From Corallium rubrum (Eukaryota > Cnidaria > Anthozoa > Scleralcyonacea > Coralliidae): a DNA stretch of 64,000 bases. The notes beneath the pieces were generated by a model. That model was not told the DNA's origin. It ran no database searches and worked only from the letters and a program-made list of their open reading frames with translations. The stretch is from contig CAXIUP010000029.1 of assembly GCA_964035015.1 (NCBI GenBank), positions 10,001-74,000 on the forward strand, in the 5' to 3' direction. Shown here in pieces: positions 63,916 to 64,000 of this stretch; within the stretch, counting starts at the first letter, position 1; every line of letters begins with the position of its first letter. Both the position numbers and the translations under genes were made by a program.

Positions 63916-64000
63916 ATACACTAAAACAACTTCTTGTTTAACTGACAGGGAGTAAAAGTATAGTAGCTACAATGGAGAATAAACATTAAAAAGTATAGTA

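Overview
This is repeat-dense animal nuclear DNA. The evidence is spliced GT-AG exons, metazoan domain families (THAP, BEN, BRCT, HMG box, C2H2 finger) and a crowd of eukaryotic transposons: LINEs, Penelope-like elements, a DIRS element, a Ty3/gypsy element, hAT, Tigger and Helitron types plus MITEs. The mix (Penelope with GIY-YIG, DIRS, a LINE with a 2A-like motif, BEN and THAP families, moderately AT-rich DNA) best suits a cnidarian, probably an anthozoan such as a coral or anemone. That assignment is inference. Nothing suggests bacterial, organellar or viral-genome DNA.

Layout, left to right. 1-2470: decayed LINE (LINE A). 3065-8650: a three-exon C2H2-finger gene whose first exon is split by a DIRS element (3155-7449) and whose last exon runs into a 5'-truncated LINE tail (to 9357). 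9526-10917: 3' half of a Penelope-like element. 10966-13941: spliced gene with an SH3/Tudor-like N terminus and a 1-nt frame break. 14249-21096, minus strand: one long gene with BRCT and HMG-box domains, cut by a nearly full-length LINE (LINE B, 16115-19812) that carries a 2A-like motif. 21.1-25.4 kb: MITEs, a tRNA-like sequence and one membrane-anchor exon. 25.4-27.6 kb: broken THAP gene, RecQ-like helicase scrap and a large fold-back repeat. 29475-31870: a second, longer Penelope copy on the minus strand. 32.1-33.4 kb: layered tandem duplications. 33764-36208: broken hAT transposase. 36.9-37.5 kb and 53.3-53.7 kb: inverted copies of an unusual repeat built from CCGTTTGAACG-like words. 37830-39330: broken transposase-like gene with a DNC-GQNKN motif. 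40410-45600: broken Helitron with a tegument-type cysteine protease region. 48230-49812: Penelope relics of a second family. 49913-51695: BEN-domain gene. 51.8-52.4 kb: two MITEs. 56926-61139: young Ty3/gypsy element with identical LTRs. 61184-61790: Tigger relic. 62.7-63.9 kb: hexamer satellite, a possible ankyrin exon and a minisatellite.

Most coding matter is mobile and most of it is broken. Three host-like genes were hit by insertions (the C2H2 gene twice, the BRCT/HMG gene once). Joining the flanks at the two best-defined insertions restores an open frame exactly, which fixes the insertion points. The most informative observations are the DIRS with its internal complementary region, the hammerhead-like motif in both Penelope tails, the 2A-like LINE start, the large BRCT/HMG gene of unknown role, and the CCGTTTGAACG repeat family.
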